Source of the DNA: Tetmemena sp. SeJ-2015
Taxonomy: Eukaryota; Ciliophora; Spirotrichea; Sporadotrichida; Oxytrichidae
Assembly (NCBI GenBank): GCA_027382625.1
Contig: JAJKFJ010020979.1
Coordinates: 1 to 64,000 of the forward strand
Direction of reading: 5' to 3'
DNA length: 64,000 nucleotides
Position numbers and translations under genes: made by a program. Below, piece after piece: positions 24,256-36,226 of the stretch. The number at the start of each line of letters is the position of its first letter. The first letter of the stretch is position 1. The notes beneath the pieces are model-generated. The model was not told the DNA's origin, made no database searches, and saw only the letters and a list, made by a program, of their open reading frames with translations.

Positions 24256-26383
24256 ATGTTATCAATATTCACAGTCATAGGCTATGTGCTGCTAGCGTGG
24301 CTTTTCTACGAAAAAGTGTATAAACTGTATGCTCGATACTGGTTCTACAAGAAACAAGGAATTCCAACTATGCCCTTAACTTTTATTTTATAATGCCCTT
24401 TCCTCTTCCAGTTATTGGAAACATAGAATCTGTAAAATATTTTTGAATTTTCATAACATCATGGGGATGGTGAAAGTGTTTCTAAATCTAAATCCATACA
24501 GCAAAACAATCTTAAAATTGCTTAATGAGATAAAATTATTGAAATAATGAATCTTAGAGGAATTTTGGGGGAATCATTTCGGAGCTGACTTGCCTCCCAT
24601 TTTCGGAGACTTCAGAATGGCAACAGGTACTATAGTGTTTTGTGATCCTGAGGTTGTCAAGGAAATATACACTACTAACTCCAAATATATGGACAAGCAC
24701 CCTAAGTTCTATAGGATTGCATATGAGCAGTTCAAGGATAGCACCTTCCTATCACGCTCAAATGAGCTCTGGGCAAATAAACGCAAGCACATATCAGCTG
24801 CTTTCTAACCATAATAGCACCAAATTTACTTTTACGTTCATCTCTGATAGTTTACAAAGAGAGGATAAAGGATATGCTGAAGTCTGCAATCACAGTGACT
24901 AATTAGAAAGTTTAAGAGTGGGCATAGTAAATAGAAAGAGATGGTGGCTCGTCAGTAATAGTTCTTAACAAGTAGGCTAATGAAATGATAGATGATGTTA
25001 TCTAAGTCTGCGTCTTTGGACAATCTGTTCTCAAGAAACAAGGTCAAGTAAACTTTAAATCTTGGCATTGAGTTATTTTTAAGTAGATCAATTTATTTTA
25101 CCACCAAGGACTGTCTTACTTTGAATGTACAGTAGGCAAGCACCTGAGATTACTAACAGAGAAGATCTTCATAAGCTTTAAAACAAGAGAAAATTTTGTC
25201 TACTTATTTAATAAGGTACGGGAATCCAGTTAGATAGCTATGTGATTTCTTTGACTACCAAGCAATCACCCCATGGGAGTATATTGACTTTAAGAATGCT
25301 AAACCTCTCGTTTTCTTACTTACTCATTGAAAATGTTTTGTAGCTTTAGAGGTTTCAGAGAATTTGTGAGAGAACTCATTCATGAAAGAAGGGCCTAACT
25401 TAAATAAGTATATTCTTCCATTAGTATAATATAACTAGAAGACCCAGCGGCATCTTAGAATCTCTCTGAAGACTTCTTGACGATGATGCTGAGAGACCCA
25501 TTCTTCAATACTGATGAAATGATAATCGACGAATGCAACTCTTTCATGATAGCTGCTAACATCACCACATCTATGACTCTAACTAACGCCATATTTTATC
25601 TTTGCAAGTACCCAAAAATCAAAGAAAGTGATTATATAGTGTTCATTTTTCAACCTTTTGTTTTAAAGGCTAAGAGAAGTAATTGGCAAAGAAGTGCTTG
25701 CAGGAAAATAACCTCAGAATATCTCCCAAGAAGAGTGGGGACATCTCCTCACTTATGATTTTTTCCAATAACCATTTTTCTTTTGTGATGGACTATAGGA
25801 GTGTAATTACTTGCAGTACTGCATATTAGAGACTTTGAGAATAGACCCCCCGGCTAGAGTTACCTCTCCTCACTGTTTCACTGAGGAAGTAACTATTGGA
25901 GGCAAGAAAATTCTACCAGATGCCTAATGGCACATCAACATTCAATATCTACATCATAACCCTCGGGAATGGTAGGAACCTGAAGAATTCATTCCAGAGA
26001 GATTCGATCCAGAAAGTAAATACCAATTTTGAATGAGCAACATTTATTTACGATTTATACTATCTCACTCCATCTGGTTAAAAGCGTAATCCTATGTCTT
26101 TCGGTCCCTTTTTGGGAGGAAGAAGAATTTGCTTGGGCAAAACTTTCGCTGAGAATATTCTAAAATGTATCATGCCAGTGGTCCTTTCTCAACTTGACTT
26201 TGAATTTAAGTTGATATAAATGCTTTTATCTGATCATTGTGTTTATAAATTATCAAATTTTAAGAATTCGAAGATAAAGATCTGCAGTATAGGAAGCCTA
26301 TAAATACATTCCTACAAAAGGAGCCTGAATATATGGTCAGGATTTCTCAAGTTTCTAAAGAGAAGAGCAAGAAATTTGACTGA
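24256..26383 (+). CDS. Cytochrome P450 B
   Basis: ATG 24256 gives a membrane anchor (MLSIFTVIGYVLLAWLF) followed by RYWFYKKQGIPT. After removal of ten pointer-flanked IESs it reads continuously: PLPVIGN, LPPIFGDF, the C-helix region KRKHISAAFYKE, VCVFG, helix I (DECNSFMIAANITT), the K-helix ETLRIDPPAR, FIPERFDPES and the haem loop SFGPFLGGRRICLGK. The reading ends at TGA 26381-26383. One extra base near 25220 (the LFNK/NPVRQ junction) shifts the frame and is not removed by any IES. It is probably an error or a recent lesion. A haem-thiolate monooxygenase anchored in the ER is expected; the substrate is unknown. It converges on P450-C. Confidence 0.95.
24370..24392 (+). other. IES in P450-B, pointer ATGCCCTT
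   Basis: An 8-bp repeat at 24370-24377 and 24393-24400. Excision gives IPTMPFPLPVIGN. Confidence 0.95.
24420..24454 (+). other. IES in P450-B, pointer AACAT
   Basis: Repeat at 24420-24424 and 24455-24459. Excision joins VIGN to IMGMVKVF and removes a TGA. Confidence 0.9.
24527..24556 (+). other. IES in P450-B, pointer GAG
   Basis: Repeat at 24527-24529 and 24557-24559. Excision gives KLLNEEFWGNHFGADLPP. Confidence 0.85.
24806..24852 (+). other. IES in P450-B, pointer TA
   Basis: A 2-bp repeat at 24806-24807 and 24853-24854. Excision gives HISAAFYKERIKDM, the conserved paralog sequence. Confidence 0.75.
25054..25077 (+). other. IES in P450-B, pointer TTTAA
   Basis: Repeat at 25054-25058 and 25078-25082. 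Excision joins GQVNF to KQINLFYHQG in frame and removes a TGA. Confidence 0.85.
25311..25336 (+). other. Probable IES in P450-B, pointer TTT
   Basis: TTT at 25311-25313 and 25337-25339. Excision gives NAKPLVCSFRGFREF. The pointer placement is ambiguous within T runs. Confidence 0.55.
25625..25664 (+). other. IES in P450-B, pointer AAAG
   Basis: Repeat at 25625-25628 and 25665-25668. Excision gives KIKERLREVIGKEV. Confidence 0.85.
25756..25785 (+). other. IES in P450-B, pointer TGAT
   Basis: Repeat at 25756-25759 and 25786-25789. Excision gives LLTYDGLQECNYLQYCILET, aligned with SYENLQEYWRYL of paralogs H and I. Confidence 0.9.
26020..26056 (+). other. IES in P450-B, pointer ATAC
   Basis: Repeat at 26020-26023 and 26057-26060. 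Excision gives DPESKYYLTPSGQKR. Confidence 0.9.
26202..26263 (+). other. IES in P450-B, pointer GAATT
   Basis: Repeat at 26202-26206 and 26264-26268. Excision gives LDFEFEDKDLQYRKP. Confidence 0.9.
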
Positions 26384-26467
26384 GATTAACGAAAAATTAG
26401 AGTTAATATTGATTTGTTGATTTTCACTGGGTATAAAATAATCTTAGTGGTCGGAAATATAAGAGAA

Positions 26468-28880
26468 TCATCGTTTTTATAATTTTAAGATTAGTTACTT
26501 TTCAAAATCAGATTCTTCAACTTCATCCTCCTATTGAACACTTGCTCCTTCGAAATTCAATTAAAATTAACATTTTTCTAAAATTTCTAAGTGTAATTCA
26601 AAGGATCTTGATCTTCTTTGTTAACATTAAAAATTACAAAAAATTATACTCAATTAGTTTTAACTTAATATTCTTTTATAATCGATTCAATATAAATTTT
26701 AACTTATAATAGTTCAGGCAATTAAACAAAGAGTAAATACTCTTATCAATTTTATAATTTAAGAACTATTTTAAATAATTAACTCTCATAGAATACATAA
26801 TTACTTTTGCTACAGAACAAAAATAGAATGAAATTGCTTTTATGCTTTTTGGACATTTTTTTCTTGGAGATTCATTTGTAAAATTATGATTAGATTTATT
26901 TGCCAAAAAAAATTAGCAATTTAAAATAAAATTAAAACATACTAGTTGATTCCTACTTGCTTGAATTTCTTTTTGAGTAGCTCAACCTTAAAGTGAGAGA
27001 AGAATAGAGATACAAAAGCTTTGATGCAAGTGAACGCAAGGCTCTTGCCAATACATCCAGCACTTGTTTAATCCATTAAAGCTGCAAATTTTAGGACCCT
27101 ATCCTCCTTCTGTTCTTTCATAATTGCTTTATTTTGAAATCTCAGAGGACAAAAATCAGATGGGTTCACCCAAATATCTTCTAAATTATGCAATTAAACA
27201 GCATTCAGGATGAGCTTTTGCCCCTTGAGAAAAGTTATTGCCATCCCATCTTCTGATTTTGCAGCGAGAGACTTCGTACATTAGTAGGTATTTGAATATT
27301 GTTGTGGCTTTAAATGAAAATTAATAATTTAAAACATATGGCGGCCTTAATCTTAATGTTTCGAAAATAGATAATTCAAGATATTTTAGAGCCTGCATAT
27401 TTCTTGAAGAAAGGTATTCCCCTATTTCATTCTTCTCGCATTCTAAAGAAATCGAGGTTGAAGGTTGCTTCTATCTCATCTATTATCTTTTACTTCTCAT
27501 TCTAGAAAGTTAGGAGCAGCTCAATTAAATTTATTATCGTAGCTTTAAGGTTTAAATATTTTTCTTAAACTTAATAAGCTTCAAATAAATTTAGGTTTGC
27601 GATGCTCATGAACATAAAACTCAAGCACTCATCCGCAATTTCATTTTTTGAAAGTTTATCCACTTCTTTCTGTTCACAAAGCAGAGTCATTAAATCCTGG
27701 CTGATTACTTTCCCTTCTTTTATAGGTACCTTTTTCGATTTATTTTTCTCCAATAATTTTTTGCGTTCAAACACAAGATCTCTCACCAACTCTTTGAGTC
27801 TTTTTATGTTGTATTTTAATTTCTTTTCGTCTGCATAGAATCCGTAATCTATTATATCACTAATCATTCTTGAAAAGCGAGTGCTTTTTCTTCGAAGCAA
27901 AGCTTCAATTATGTTGACTGCCGAGTTTATTGAAATCTTTTGAGCTCTGACAGAACCTTTGTATAAAACTTTCTGATGCATATTTTCTACTCCTAGTGCT
28001 TGGATTACAACAATCTAAGAAACCAAGATACTAATTTAAATATACGAATTTAACAAATTACCATTTGAATTTTAATCTCCTTGTTAAAATCAAATGGCTC
28101 TCTCATAGCAGAAGAATTTGAAGTTGAATTAGATTTATTGGCTTCAGTCTCTGGTTTATAATCTTTCTAATTTACATCTTTGAAAGATTAATCTGCTGAG
28201 TTTTTTCACCGCCCTCTTGATCAAAGGTATTATGATTTCCCTGAGTTATCTTGCTTCTGCCTGAGTTGATTTCAATTCTTCTGTTTGTTTTTGCTCCTCT
28301 TATTTTTTTCATGCAGTGGGTTCTTATTTCGCTAAATCGAAAGTGTATTTCTTTTTCCATTCGCGAAGTCTAGCAAGTATGAATCTTATGACCACTGAGT
28401 GTGTTTCTCCTGAGTTTAGGAGTGGGTATATTTTACTGAGCAGTTTTAATCTGTCTTGATAGCCTTTGGTATTTGACTTGAGAAGAGGAAGGGAATTTCC
28501 AAGCAGGACTCTGTACTTAGTTAATGTACTTATCGTCTTTTACTATAAATCTGTAGTTCTCTAAACCAATATTAACATTTTAACCAACCTAACTTCATCT
28601 TATTCATAGTTTATGAAGATTTTATAGGCGAGATGGGGATCATTCACGTACACCACTCCCTCCTGAATTCTAAAATCCAAGATAAGTGGAGGGAGTTTGC
28701 TCCCAAACCGCTTCTTAAAGTAGAATTCAAAAATTAATTCCATCATAAAATAATGATGTAGAAGGTCGTAGAGTTGTGCTTGTGCCTTTTGAATTTGGGA
28801 TCAGAATAAATTGTCGAAAAGTTAAGCATGTTTCCAAGCACAGGCCTTTAAAAATTAAATTTTCAAAAAGAATTGGAGTA
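26468..28880 (-). CDS. Divergent cytochrome P450 C
   Basis: A minus-strand gene. Blocks in order are RPVLGNMLNF (about 28850), KLPPLILDF (about 28685), LLGNSLPLL, the block MHQKVLYKGSVRAQ to helix I (ADECLSFMFMS, 27981-27600), EKQKIIDEIEATF, the K-helix ETLRLRPPY (about 27340), WVNPSDFCPLRF and the Cys loop TSAGCIGKSLAF (about 27030). An acidic tail (about 26550) and TGA 26468-26470 may close the gene. It is clearly P450 but far from the other copies. The Cys loop keeps CIGK, yet the usual Arg two residues before the Cys is not apparent, so haem binding is plausible rather than certain. The start is unresolved because the frame breaks upstream of RPVLGN. Confidence 0.8.
28004..28056 (-). other. 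IES in P450-C, pointer ATTAC
   Basis: ATTAC is repeated at 28004-28008 and 28057-28061. Excision gives KEIKIQMVIQALGVENMHQ. A GT-AG intron reading is also possible here, but the repeat favours an IES. Confidence 0.7.
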
Positions 28881-29803
28881 TGGATGATTTTACGAAAGAA
28901 TAAAGGACAAAAACTAATTTATGCAAGCGTGCTGAATTGTTCCAGCTGGGTTCATGCTGATTTTCTGAATGGACGCGTGCTCATTGATGAATATGAAGCA
29001 CATATAATAAATCTTAAAAATTAATTAATATTAGGGATCGATTGCATATCATATAAGCTATTAATTCAAACTATAAACTATTACTTGTAAACCACTCAAC
29101 CATGCTACCGAGAAACGACGTGTTTCACTTAAATTATAAAATATTGAAATAATTATAAGAAAGGATTAATTAAATTATAAAACATTCTTAAAATTGGTAA
29201 GTGAAAATAAATGATAAAGGGATAATAAGGATCTGCAACCACTATGTGAAGTAAAATTGTAATTAGTATATTTATCTTTTTTAACTTTCGTGATGCTTCT
29301 TTAATTAATATATATGCTTTTTATTTATTTGCTTCAGATCAATGAAGTGAAACTAGTGAAGTCTGATCTAACAAAATTGATAGCAGACGATAAATATTTT
29401 GGAGTTGAGTTCGATCAGTAGAACGTTTTGCAATTTCAATTATAGATAAAAACTAATTAGTTAGTCGTTAATTAATTTGCAATTTTTTATTTAATTACCT
29501 CAAAATGAAATAATTGTTATGGAATTTTATAGAGGTTTATTTTTGAGAGATGCATTTCTTTGAAATTTTATGTAGGGATACTCAAAGATTTAATCGTTAA
29601 ATTTATACAGGTCCCATTTTGAACAATAAATATAGACTTAGCTATTAAGATAGCTTTATAAATAAAAATAATAATTTTAATTTTCTATATAGAAAATATC
29701 AGATAATGAGACTTATCATAGATATTAACATATGTAAAAGAACGACGCTTTTCTTTAATTTTTGCTTCTAGTTAATTTCTATGTATAATAATTTATTAAA
29801 GTG
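28881..29803. other. Spacer with a possible extra coding block
   Basis: Mostly AT-rich. A short plus-strand stretch at 29337-29420 (contains VKSDLTKLIADDKYFG) looks coding and could be an upstream block of the homeodomain-like gene, but no pointer linking it was found. Confidence 0.3.
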
Positions 29804-31821
29804 ATGCATTTAGCTGCTGATGAGGATTAAGAGTTCTGGACATTTCTGGATGCGAACATGAATATAGAGCTGCAATGCACTCCGAGAGAGGAAAAGATAT
29901 CGGTGAGTCAGCTCCAACGGCATAGTGACTACTAATTAAATTAAGACTTGCTCATCCAAAACATTTTTGAGTGCAACTACACTAATGACTCAGAAAACAG
30001 CTTCTTCAACTAGTCTCAATTCGATTGCTCTAAGAATTTTGAAGATGCATCCCTACACAAAAATGCACTTTTTGGATCTAATTACACACAAGAAGAATTA
30101 TTATTATTCCAAAATGTCAAATCAATCTATGATTAGAGTATATAATAACGATTAGGATTGGTAATTATAGTTCCCGAGGGTTGCCAAAATATTTAAATAT
30201 TTTATTAAATGACATTAAATCAACAAATTTTTGTCATGATCAGAGTTTAAAATTTAAATTTTTATTAGAAAATACACCTCAAAGGAGTTTTATATTTTTA
30301 TTTACTTTAAATTTACTTGAAATAGTATACTTAATCTAAATGGAAAATACAAAGGAAGAAAATTAATACGAATGATATTCAAAATATCAGCTCCAAAATT
30401 CTTGAATCAAACGTTATAAACCAAGCTCCCGAATTTTAGGGAATGAAGGATTCAGACTCAGAAATCTTGTGTGAATTCAATCAATCTGTTAGCGATCATT
30501 AAGAAAAGATTCCAAAATTACTCAGCAATAGAGTGAATCCCCATAGAAAAGAGAAATAAAATAACGATATATAAGTAAAGATGCCGTTCTCGCACCTTTA
30601 TAATGAATAAAATTTGGATATTAATTCACTCTCTAAGCAATAGTAATCCCGGAAAAGAATTTTTGACATCACTCGTTACCGGAAAGAGCATACTTAAATT
30701 TTAAAATAAATGAGGAATTAAGAATTTTTTACTCTAAGTAGTAAAAATAATAAACTCTCTTAATATCTCGAAGTCCAAATATCTTCATAAATTAGTCTCT
30801 CTCTTATATTATCTAATGATGAATAAAGCTTTTTTTATTTTTCTGTCTCTCTATCTGCTATAATTCTTGCATAATCTAACTTAAGCACATAAGTTATAAA
30901 ATTTTGTGAATCATCACTACAGTAAAACCTATTCAATTTTTCTTAACTAATATTCATTTTTAGAATGATGCGAACGTCTTCAAATGATTCCTTTCAAAAC
31001 CCAAATTTGGTACCCTTTGAAGAGAGATGTCTTTAAATTTTAATTTTATACTGTTTCTTAAATTTTAGCTGATTACGAAACTAATTCTCTCGAGTTCGAA
31101 TGCACATTAGAGGATCCAAAACATTCTACCAATATTTCAAAAATTAAATTGATAAATGGCAAATTTTAAATAGTAGTGCATCACTTCAATCTTTTAAATT
31201 AGCATTTTATTGATTGAAGTAGCACATTAGTAAATTAATAATTGATATGAGTCTATCCTCTTTTCAGCAAAGTGCAAAACTCTTGTTGCCTTAGAATTTC
31301 ACTATACTTTGCATTTTAATCAATTTTTTTCTTATTGCTATCAAAAAATTGCAGAGAGGATCTTAACAAATTTGAGGTTAATTCGATAATCGAATAAGGT
31401 ATTAGCTATAATTAGTTTTCAACGTTTAAAAGGGAATAACTGACTGATGAGGAGGTTAAGCGAAGAAAAAATAAAAAGGTTCGGAAGTCTAAGCATGCCT
31501 ACTAAACCATGACTCACTACTATCAGATTAGTTCTACCTGGTCCAGAGAACTCATTGATAAACTAGCTTTGGAGTTGCAAATGACTCCCCACCAAGTCTA
31601 TAAGTGGAATTGGGACAAGAAAAAGAGAGAACCATTTAATTTTAAATTCTCAATTATTCATGTGGATTTTTAGAACGCAAGATGCTAGCCAGAAAGCTTC
31701 ATGCCAAAATAAGAAATAAATTATTTGTATTTTTAGCTAGAAGATTGAAAGGAATTTAGAAATACACCGTATATTAACCAAGTCGCAAGCCAAGATTATT
31801 GAGGTCTTGAGCTTTATTTGA
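29804..31821 (+). CDS. Homeodomain-like DNA-binding protein
   Basis: Blocks read open with TAA/TAG as Gln: 29804-30170 (from MHLAADEDQEFW, acidic and Asn-rich), about 30400-30720 (contains SRKRIFDITRYRKEH), about 30965-31150 and about 31350-31760. The last carries a basic segment RRKNKKVRKSKHAYQT, then TWSRELIDKLALELQM and TPHQVYKWNWDKKKREPF. The spacing and the W-N in the last helix fit a homeodomain third helix (WFxNxR type) as a divergent variant. A final block (KIERNLEIHRILTKSQAKII) ends at TGA 31819-31821. A nuclear transcription factor role is inferred from the fold only. The frame breaks between blocks are presumably IESs; pointers were not all resolved. Confidence 0.7.
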
Positions 31822-33125
31822 AAGTTATTACATAGTCAAACACCAACATATTGGAGGATTCTTAATGATTAAATAATATTGAGCGTTGATTATTAAATTC
31901 TAAGAGGAAGTGAAGCGCCCACTTACTAATGTTTTATAATTGAATACCTCCTCATTTTAAATAACTAAAGTATATTAATTTTCGTCAATTTCACCACAAA
32001 AATTCTCAATACTCATGAGGTTATTTATATTTTCTAATGAGGGTTTATTTATAATTATTGTGACGATGGGCTTTCGCGATGACGTGGCACAACTGATCAA
32101 GGAGTTACGCCTGTGAATTACTTTAAATCGATTAAGTATTATATGCCCGTTAGGGGATAATTAATTCCTTAACTATTAATTAATTATAATTATTGTATTT
32201 ATTTGATGTTTATATGCCTTGGGAAATAGGTTAACTGAATAAGTGGCTGTCGATAGTAATAGAAGGACTTTGTAGAGTTAATAAATGTACTTGACCACTA
32301 CATGGTAAAACACTAAAATCCAAAAGATGCGGTACACATAGTAGCCAATCATAATGCTCATCCATCCTACCATTTTACTAATTTAAGATAAAGAAAGCTC
32401 TCTTATTATTTAGACAAATTATATAAAAGTATAAAAACATTCAAACAATATGACTTTTGAATTTTTAATCTTTCTCTTAAATTGATTGCTAAAATTTTAT
32501 CTTTGGTTATGGAGTTCAATAATTGTGGAGATATTAAATAAATAAACAAAGAAAATATTCAAAGTAGTTAAAATTAATGAAAATATTATACCCCTAGATT
32601 TTAGAAAAACAGTTATCTTCTTTCTTTTTTGCAAAAAATAAATTTCTTAAAGAAGCTAGAAAGTAATTTGATTTACTTGAGATCATTAAATTTTCGATAT
32701 TTATTTCAAACTATGGGAGAGGAAAAGCGAGATTGGCAGCTCCACTCTTCTTAAAGCCCCACCAAAATTTGTATGGTTTCTAAACTTTCTCATCAACAAA
32801 AATTTCAACAGAAAATCGTATAAAAATAAATTTAAAAGCAAGATTTGATTCATTCAATTTTTTTTTTTAAAAATGAAGCAAAAATTTGTTTTTAATATGT
32901 TATTTCCTTAAAAAGAAAATAAAATTTATTATAGTTTATAACTGTATAATAGTTTGTTTTTGAATTCAAATTTAATTTAAATTTGCTAATTTGATTTTGA
33001 GGGAGAGGTGATTTTTATTGAAAAATGAAATTTTGATACTTAATACAGGTGAATCTTGAGTTATTGTTCTCAAATAAGCTATTTATCTCGATAACTAGGT
33101 GAATTTTTGATAATTTAAATCTTTA
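31822..33125. other. AT-rich spacer with a transposon-like end
   Basis: No gene seen. 32050-32205 is less AT-rich and ends in GTTAGGGGATAATTAATTCC, which resembles the right end of the insertion at 51627-52140. It could be a relic of the same element family. Confidence 0.45.
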
Positions 33126-35334
33126 ATGACACCATTTGTATTGATCATATACAGTTTAATTGCCTACTTCCTGTGGCAAAATGTATTCAAAATATACTAT
33201 GTCTGGTGGTACTACAGGCGCCAAGGAATCCCATCCACTGGCTTCCCCTTGCCCATATTAGGAAATTTTTAGCAAAAAAATAAGTAAAATTATTAAAATC
33301 TGATAGCGTTCGCTCGAACCATCAAAGGAAGAGACGAGTTTTCCACGCCCATAATCACTGCTTTTATCTAAAACATATGGCTTATTATAGTGATGCTTAT
33401 AATTTAATCTAGAAGTGCTTCAATGGTTTTATTCCTTTAATGAGTTCACTATATTTGTAATGGGACTGTGCCTCGGATGTGTGTTAACTTTAGAGGGGCG
33501 ACGCCATACTTGACTGTCTCTGATCCAGATGTAGTCTCAGAGTTATATATGGGAAAGACCAAGTACCTTGACAAGTATCAGCGCTCTAAGAAATGGTTCT
33601 AAAGACTCACTGGCGAATCCATCCTATTCGATACCTATTTAATCATACGTTAATAGCATTCGAAAGGTCAACTGAGAGATAGGCAGACAAAAGAAAAAGA
33701 CTATCTGTCGCTTTCTACAAGGAAAAGATGCAAAGCATCCTCAACCGAATCATCAAGATGCTAATGTATCTCTTATATCCCTTATTTTCTCTTTAATAAC
33801 TTTTAAGATGACAGCAGAGCGAATTCATTTAAGAAGTTTAGTTAATGAATGATTTTTAAGAATGGAGGAGTTAAAGCAAGAAGTGAAAAAGGGAAACAAC
33901 TCTTTAGACTTGGTGGTTTTCATCAATACCTTCATAATGAGAAGTATCTAGGTGTGTGTTTTCGGAGTAGAAGATTTCAATTAAGATCCACTCTACTCAG
34001 ACAAAGGGTAAGAGATGAGATACAGCTTGGGTACTTTCGTCAAGAAGCTTTTTAGTGCATATGTACTCAAAAATACTAAGCTTTTCAGAATGAACTTTCC
34101 AAGTTTATTTAAAGCCTTTAACAATTTTGAATTAAATAAAGCATGGATTCTACTTTCATAACTAAGGATGAAAAAGAAGCACTTAAGAATACTGAGACTC
34201 TCAGATCCTATATCTGATATATTAAAGTATATTTTTGCAAGTTAAATTGAAATCAGAGATCTCATTAGAGAAAGGAAAGAGCAAATGAAGAATAAAGATG
34301 GTGCAGATCTAAAAGATTTCGTTTCTGTGCTACTTACTGACGACATTTATTCTAATGACGAGTCTCTTATGATCAAAAAATATTTATGCTGGATGATGCT
34401 CTTAAGAATTAAATGATAGATGAGTGCGCTGTATTCTTTATTGCAGCTACACAGACTACAACTTCCCTAGTCACTAACGCTCTCTATTATCTAACTATGA
34501 ATAAGGAAATTAAGGAGAAGCTCCTTGTTGAGATACAACTTTTTATATAAGAATTTAAGTGTATTGATAAAGTCCCAGTTTAGTGACGTCTAAGATTTCT
34601 CAAAGGTGTCAGTTTCCGAATGGTAGAGTCATCTTCCTTAATTAATCTTGATCATATATTTATTGAGTCATTTGTAGTACGATAACCTCATGAACACCTG
34701 GGACTATTTGACTATGGTAGTTTAAGAAACTTTGAGAATAGAACCCCCCGTCATGATTACTTCAAATTTATGCTTGAGCGAGACTATCACAGTTGCTGAA
34801 AAGTACAATTTAAATACTTACTTTACATCAGTTTAAGTAATAATTTTAGTACACGATTCCCAAGGGATGGCCAATTGTCTTCAGTCTCTACAATTTGCAC
34901 ATGAATCCTAATGAATGGTAAGAGCCACAAAAGTTATAACTCTTTTTGCAAGCTTTATTTAGTTTCTTCCAGATAGATGGGATCCAAACAGCTCATTATA
35001 AACTTAATTTTATTTTTTAAACTCTTCAAACTTAAAATCTCCGTTTTATCTTCATAGTTTACCTGACTCCAGATGGAAGAAGGAGAAAACCGGCAAGCTT
35101 TGGCCCTTTCTTGGGAGGGAGAAGAATTTGTCTGGGCAAGACTCTTGCAGAAAACCTTGCCAAGATCTTTGTTCCAGTAATAATAAGTCAAGTGGATTTT
35201 GATTTCAAGAACAAAGTTTATTACGAGAAGAAACCATTCTTCCACATAAAAAACTAATAATTTTAAAAATTATTTGATGCATAGCAAATGAGCCTAAATT
35301 TGAAGTTAATGTATCTATCAGAGAAGCCTTATGA
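33126..35334 (+). CDS. Cytochrome P450 D
   Basis: ATG 33126 starts an anchor (MTPFVLIIYSLIAYFLW) then RRQGIPSTGFPLPILGN. Later blocks give VNFRGATPYLTVSDPD, the C-helix ADKRKRLSVAFYKEK, MRSIQVCVFG (Gln is TAG), SYIRDLIRERKEQ, helix I (MIDECAVFFIAATQTT), the ExxR helix ETLRIEPPV (about 34728-34754) and the haem loop FGPFLGGRRICLGKTLAENL (about 35100). The final block NEPKFEVNVSIREAL ends at TGA 35332-35334. At least five IESs have clear pointers; those near 33390-33450 and 34110 remain unresolved. Intact apart from the IESs, so probably functional once assembled. Substrate unknown. Confidence 0.94.
33626..33657 (+). other. IES in P450-D, pointer ATTCGA
   Basis: Repeat at 33626-33631 and 33658-33663. 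Excision gives ESILFERSTERQADKRKR. The same site carries IESs in E, F, H and I. Confidence 0.95.
33755..33804 (+). other. IES in P450-D, pointer AAGATG
   Basis: Repeat at 33755-33760 and 33805-33810. Excision gives NRIIKMTAER. Confidence 0.92.
33821..33859 (+). other. IES in P450-D, pointer GAAT
   Basis: Repeat at 33821-33824 and 33860-33863. Excision gives TAERMEELKQEVKKGN. Confidence 0.88.
34212..34251 (+). other. IES in P450-D, pointer ATC
   Basis: Repeat at 34212-34214 and 34252-34254. Excision gives LRSYIRDLIRERKEQ. Confidence 0.8.
34369..34412 (+). other. IES at helix I of P450-D, pointer ATGAT
   Basis: Repeat at 34369-34373 and 34413-34417. Excision gives ESLMIDECAVFFIAAT. Confidence 0.9.
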
Positions 35335-35473
35335 AGAATTAATTCCAACTTATCAATTTCCTCATTAATTTCCATCAATTGGGCTCTTACAATTTTTTTA
35401 ATTTAGGTATTTACGAATTTAATAATTTTAGGAGAATATATATTTTCAGGATACAAAAGAATTAAACTTTTTA

Positions 35474-36226
35474 GGGGGGGCCCTTCCTCGTTATTCACTT
35501 TTTTCATGAAAATATGAAAAATCTCTGTCTAGCCTAAAATTAGCCAAAAACACCAATTTTTTAGTCATAATTTCATAGGGCTTATCAAGATCATATTCTT
35601 TAATTTATAAAATAGAGCTTGATTTTTTAGAATTTTTCAGAAAAAATTTTTTATTTTTAAGGCATCTTTATAGAATAAAGTCTTTATTTTATTGAATAAA
35701 AATAAATGTTTTCAATTTATAAGATAATAGTTAACTACGAAAAATATCTATGCTACAAAACAAATTTATAAATGAGATGAAATTTCTTTAAATATGCTTA
35801 AAGCTATTTAAAGCTAAGGCTTGGATATCCATTTCTGGAATATTTGAAAAGAAATCTAGAATACATAAAATTTCATATTTAATCATGCCATAAAAGAAAA
35901 ATATTTATTTAATGAAATAAAGTGACTTAGATATAATTTTTAGCTCCGATTATTCTATTAGGGATCCTAAAAGTGAAAAGAACTCTTACACTGTGATAAG
36001 TTAGTTGGCTTAGAGTACTTTGAATTATTTTTTACATTAGATATCTTCAACTTGTGAATGAATTAATTATCAAGGTAAATGATATTTCTTGAAGGTTCTA
36101 TATGATCATGATAAGTCCTCTGAAATTTAAATAGGACTACAAAATTGGTGTTTTTGTCTATTTTTAGGCTAGACAGTAATTTTTCATATTTTCGTGAAAA
36201 AAAGTGGATGGAGGAAAGGCTCCTCC
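35474..36226. mobile_element. MITE copy 3 between P450 D and E
   Basis: Same family as 11239-12006 and in the same orientation. The left end has seven G then CCCTTCCTCG; the right end is GGATGGAGGAAAGGCTCCTCC. The interior shares long stretches with copy 1, for example AGATAATAGTTAACTACG. The flanking A(C/T)TTTTT(A/G) is an imperfect target duplication. Confidence 0.85.

Noticed and set aside
28004..28061. A GT-AG spliceosomal intron in P450-C
   Set aside because: A GT-AG excision also keeps the frame, but the ATTAC direct repeat and the organisation of all the other genes make an IES more likely. Not fully excluded.
28776..29024. A plus-strand protein of 82 codons upstream of the homeodomain-like gene
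   Set aside because: It overlaps, on the opposite strand, the N-terminal blocks of P450-C (RPVLGNMLNF, KLPPLILDF), which are recognisable.
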